Positions 62,719 through 64,000 of a stretch of DNA of 64,000 nt are shown here, piece by piece. The stretch's first letter is position 1. Each line of letters opens with the position of its first letter. This stretch comes from Pseudomonas sp. L5B5. GTDB taxonomy: Bacteria; Pseudomonadota; Gammaproteobacteria; Pseudomonadales; Pseudomonadaceae. The translations under genes were made by a program, and so were the position numbers. The notes below the pieces were generated by a model that was not told where the DNA came from, did no database searches, and saw only the letters and a program-made list of their open reading frames with translations. The DNA is taken from the NCBI RefSeq assembly GCF_020520285.1, contig NZ_CP084742.1:3844001-3908000 (forward strand). The letters run 5' to 3'.

Positions 62719-62787
62719 ATGGTCCGGAACACAATCACCCCAGTGCAGATCGCCAGGGCATTGCGTGCAGCCAAGGAGCGGCACTGA
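62719..62787 (+). CDS. 22-codon leader ORF coupled to the sfnB-like gene
   Basis: ATG 62719 (GAGGT upstream) opens MVRNTITPVQIARALRAAKE plus two residues, ending at a TGA that shares its A with the ATG of the next gene. The peptide is basic and helical in appearance. It could be a leader peptide that couples translation to sfnB, or a real small protein. It contains no Cys-rich attenuator pattern. Confidence 0.4.
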   Translation: MVRNTITPVQIARALRAAKERH

Positions 62788-64000
62788 TGTCCAGTCTGGT
62801 AGAAGCACAGGTCCAGAGCGACCTGGATATTGCCCCCCTGTTGCTGCCCGCACAGGTCTTGCTCAACGACGCCCAGGCCCTGCAGGCCGCCCATGAACTG
62901 GCCGATGCGGCCCGCCAGCAGGCCGCCCAGCGCGACCGCCAGCGCAAGCTGCCCTGGGCGCTGGTCGAACAGTTCACCCGCAGCGGCCTGGGCAGTATCG
63001 CCATCCCCCGTGCCTATGGCGGGCCCCAAGTGTCCTACGTGACCGTGGCCGAGGTCTTCGCGATCATTTCCGCGGCCGACCCGGCCCTGGGGCAAATCCC
63101 GCAGAACCAGTTCGGCATCCTCAACCTGATCCTCGGTTGCGGCACCGAACGGCAGAAGAAGCAACTGCTGCAAAGCGTTCTCGAAGGCTGGCGCATCGGC
63201 AATGCCGGCCCGGAACGCGGCACCAAGAACACCCTGGAACTCAAGGCACGGATCAGCGCCGACGCCGACGGCCCTGTACTCAATGGCCAGAAGTTCTACT
63301 CCACTGGCGCACTGTTCGCCCACTGGGTGGCGGTCAAGGCGCTCAACGACGACGGGCGCCAGGTACTGGCCTTCGTCCGCCGCGGCACCCCGGGGCTGCG
63401 CATCGTCGACGACTGGTCGGGCTTCGGCCAGCGCACCACCGCCAGCGGCACCATCGTGCTGAACAACGTGCGGGTCGACGCCGAGCTGGTGCTGGACAAC
63501 TGGCGGATCAACGACACGCCGAACATCCAGGGCGCCGCCTCGCAACTGATCCAGGCCGCCATCGACGCCGGCATTGCCCGCGAGGCGCTGGCCGATGCCA
63601 TCCGTTTCGTCCGTGAACGTTCACGCCCGTGGATCGACGCCAACGTCGAACGGGCCAGCGACGACCTGTATGTGATCGCCGACATCGGCAAGCTGCAGAT
63701 CGAACTGCACGCGGCCGAGGCCCTGCTGCGCAAGGCCGGCCAAGTGCTGGATCAGGTCAACGCGGCGCCGGTCACCGCCGAGTCGGCAGCCCGCGCTTCC
63801 ATTGCCGTGGCCGAAGCCAAGGTGCTGACTACCGAGATCTCGCTGCTGGCCAGTGAAAAGCTCTTCGAGCTGGCCGGCAGTCGCGCCACCCTCGCCGAGT
63901 TCAATCTCGACCGCCACTGGCGCAACGCCCGGGTACATACCCTGCACGATCCGGTGCGCTGGAAGTACCACGCCGTGGGCGCCTATCACCTGAACGGCAC
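62787..64000 (+). CDS. sfnB: SfnB-family sulfur-acquisition oxidoreductase (acyl-CoA dehydrogenase-like), cut by window edge
   Basis: At least 404 residues of an acyl-CoA dehydrogenase-fold flavoprotein without a stop before the edge. Motifs are ISAADPALGQIPQNQFG, GNAGPERGTKNTLELKARIS, the FMN/FAD region GQKFYSTGALFAHW and FDLD-type ending (AEFNLDRHWRNAR). It matches SfnB/SfnC-like oxygenase-linked enzymes of sulfone and sulfonate sulfur use. ATG 62787 has AGGAG nine bases upstream. It lies in the cysteine/cystine block. Confidence 0.85.
   Translation, partial: MSSLVEAQVQSDLDIAPLLLPAQVLLNDAQALQAAHELADAARQQAAQRDRQRKLPWALVEQFTRSGLGSIAIPRAYGGPQVSYVTVAEVFAIISAADPALGQIPQNQFGILNLILGCGTERQKKQLLQSVLEGWRIGNAGPERGTKNTLELKARISADADGPVLNGQKFYSTGALFAHWVAVKALNDDGRQVLAFVRRGTPGLRIVDDWSGFGQRTTASGTIVLNNVRVDAELVLDNWRINDTPNIQGAASQLIQAAIDAGIAREALADAIRFVRERSRPWIDANVERASDDLYVIADIGKLQIELHAAEALLRKAGQVLDQVNAAPVTAESAARASIAVAEAKVLTTEISLLASEKLFELAGSRATLAEFNLDRHWRNARVHTLHDPVRWKYHAVGAYHLNG

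Overview
The window is GC-rich chromosomal DNA from a fluorescent-group Pseudomonas. Evidence: REP/REPIN palindromes typical of the group lie between genes, the housekeeping gene order matches the P. aeruginosa PA5161-PA5203 neighbourhood as I remember it (rml-dct-cysQ-nudE-yrfG-lysM; pckA-hslO-hslR-rim-envZ/ompR-tex-gshA), and a rimA-rimB-rimK operon is present. The polyyne-type operon described below points to the P. protegens / P. fluorescens complex. Most genes are intact. rmlA is cut by the left edge and an sfnB-like gene by the right edge. I see no transposase, prophage, CRISPR array, rRNA or tRNA.

Layout. 1-8.2 kb: dTDP-rhamnose genes (rmlA'CD), the C4-dicarboxylate two-component system dctBD, a hotdog thioesterase, cysQ, nudE and a GMP/IMP nucleotidase. 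8.2-20.9 kb: a BON-LysM protein, a LysR regulator, an FdhF/YdeP-type molybdopterin oxidoreductase, a glycine-zipper protein, a thioesterase, a 3-hydroxyacyl-CoA dehydrogenase, a RecQ-family helicase, a polysaccharide deacetylase, a DUF2135/TPR protein, a DUF1493 protein and a DMT transporter. 21-34.4 kb: pckA, hslO, a PAP2 phosphatase, hslR, rimABK, envZ/ompR (amgS/amgR), tex, a thioesterase and gshA. 34.6-38.2 kb: the taurine operon tauABC plus tauD.

38.3-47.0 kb is the accessory centrepiece. It is a tight eight-gene minus-strand operon, read in order: fatty acyl-AMP ligase, two Delta9-type desaturases, acyl carrier protein, a Delta12/acetylenase-type desaturase fused to an alpha/beta hydrolase, rubredoxin, a second alpha/beta hydrolase, and dihydrolipoamide dehydrogenase. 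This is the gene content of a bacterial polyyne (polyacetylenic fatty acid) pathway of the protegencin/caryoynencin type. The ligase would load a fatty acid onto the dedicated ACP, the three diiron desaturases would build alkene and then alkyne bonds using electrons delivered by rubredoxin, and a hydrolase would release the product. A GlxA-like AraC regulator is divergent from it, followed by an EmrB/EmrA-type efflux pair that could export the product.

51-58 kb: an aldo/keto reductase, a ~0.9 kb gene-poor stretch with phased repeats and a REPIN/MITE-like element, a LysR/SDR divergent pair, a small membrane protein and a BetT choline transporter with a strong palindromic operator. 57.8-64 kb: a cysteine/sulfur block (serine acetyltransferase, D-cysteine desulfhydrase, cystine ABC transporter tcyJLN, sfnB-like oxidoreductase). 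With tauABCD and cysQ this makes the window rich in sulfur-acquisition genes. The upstream regions of tauA and sfnB share an AT-rich motif.
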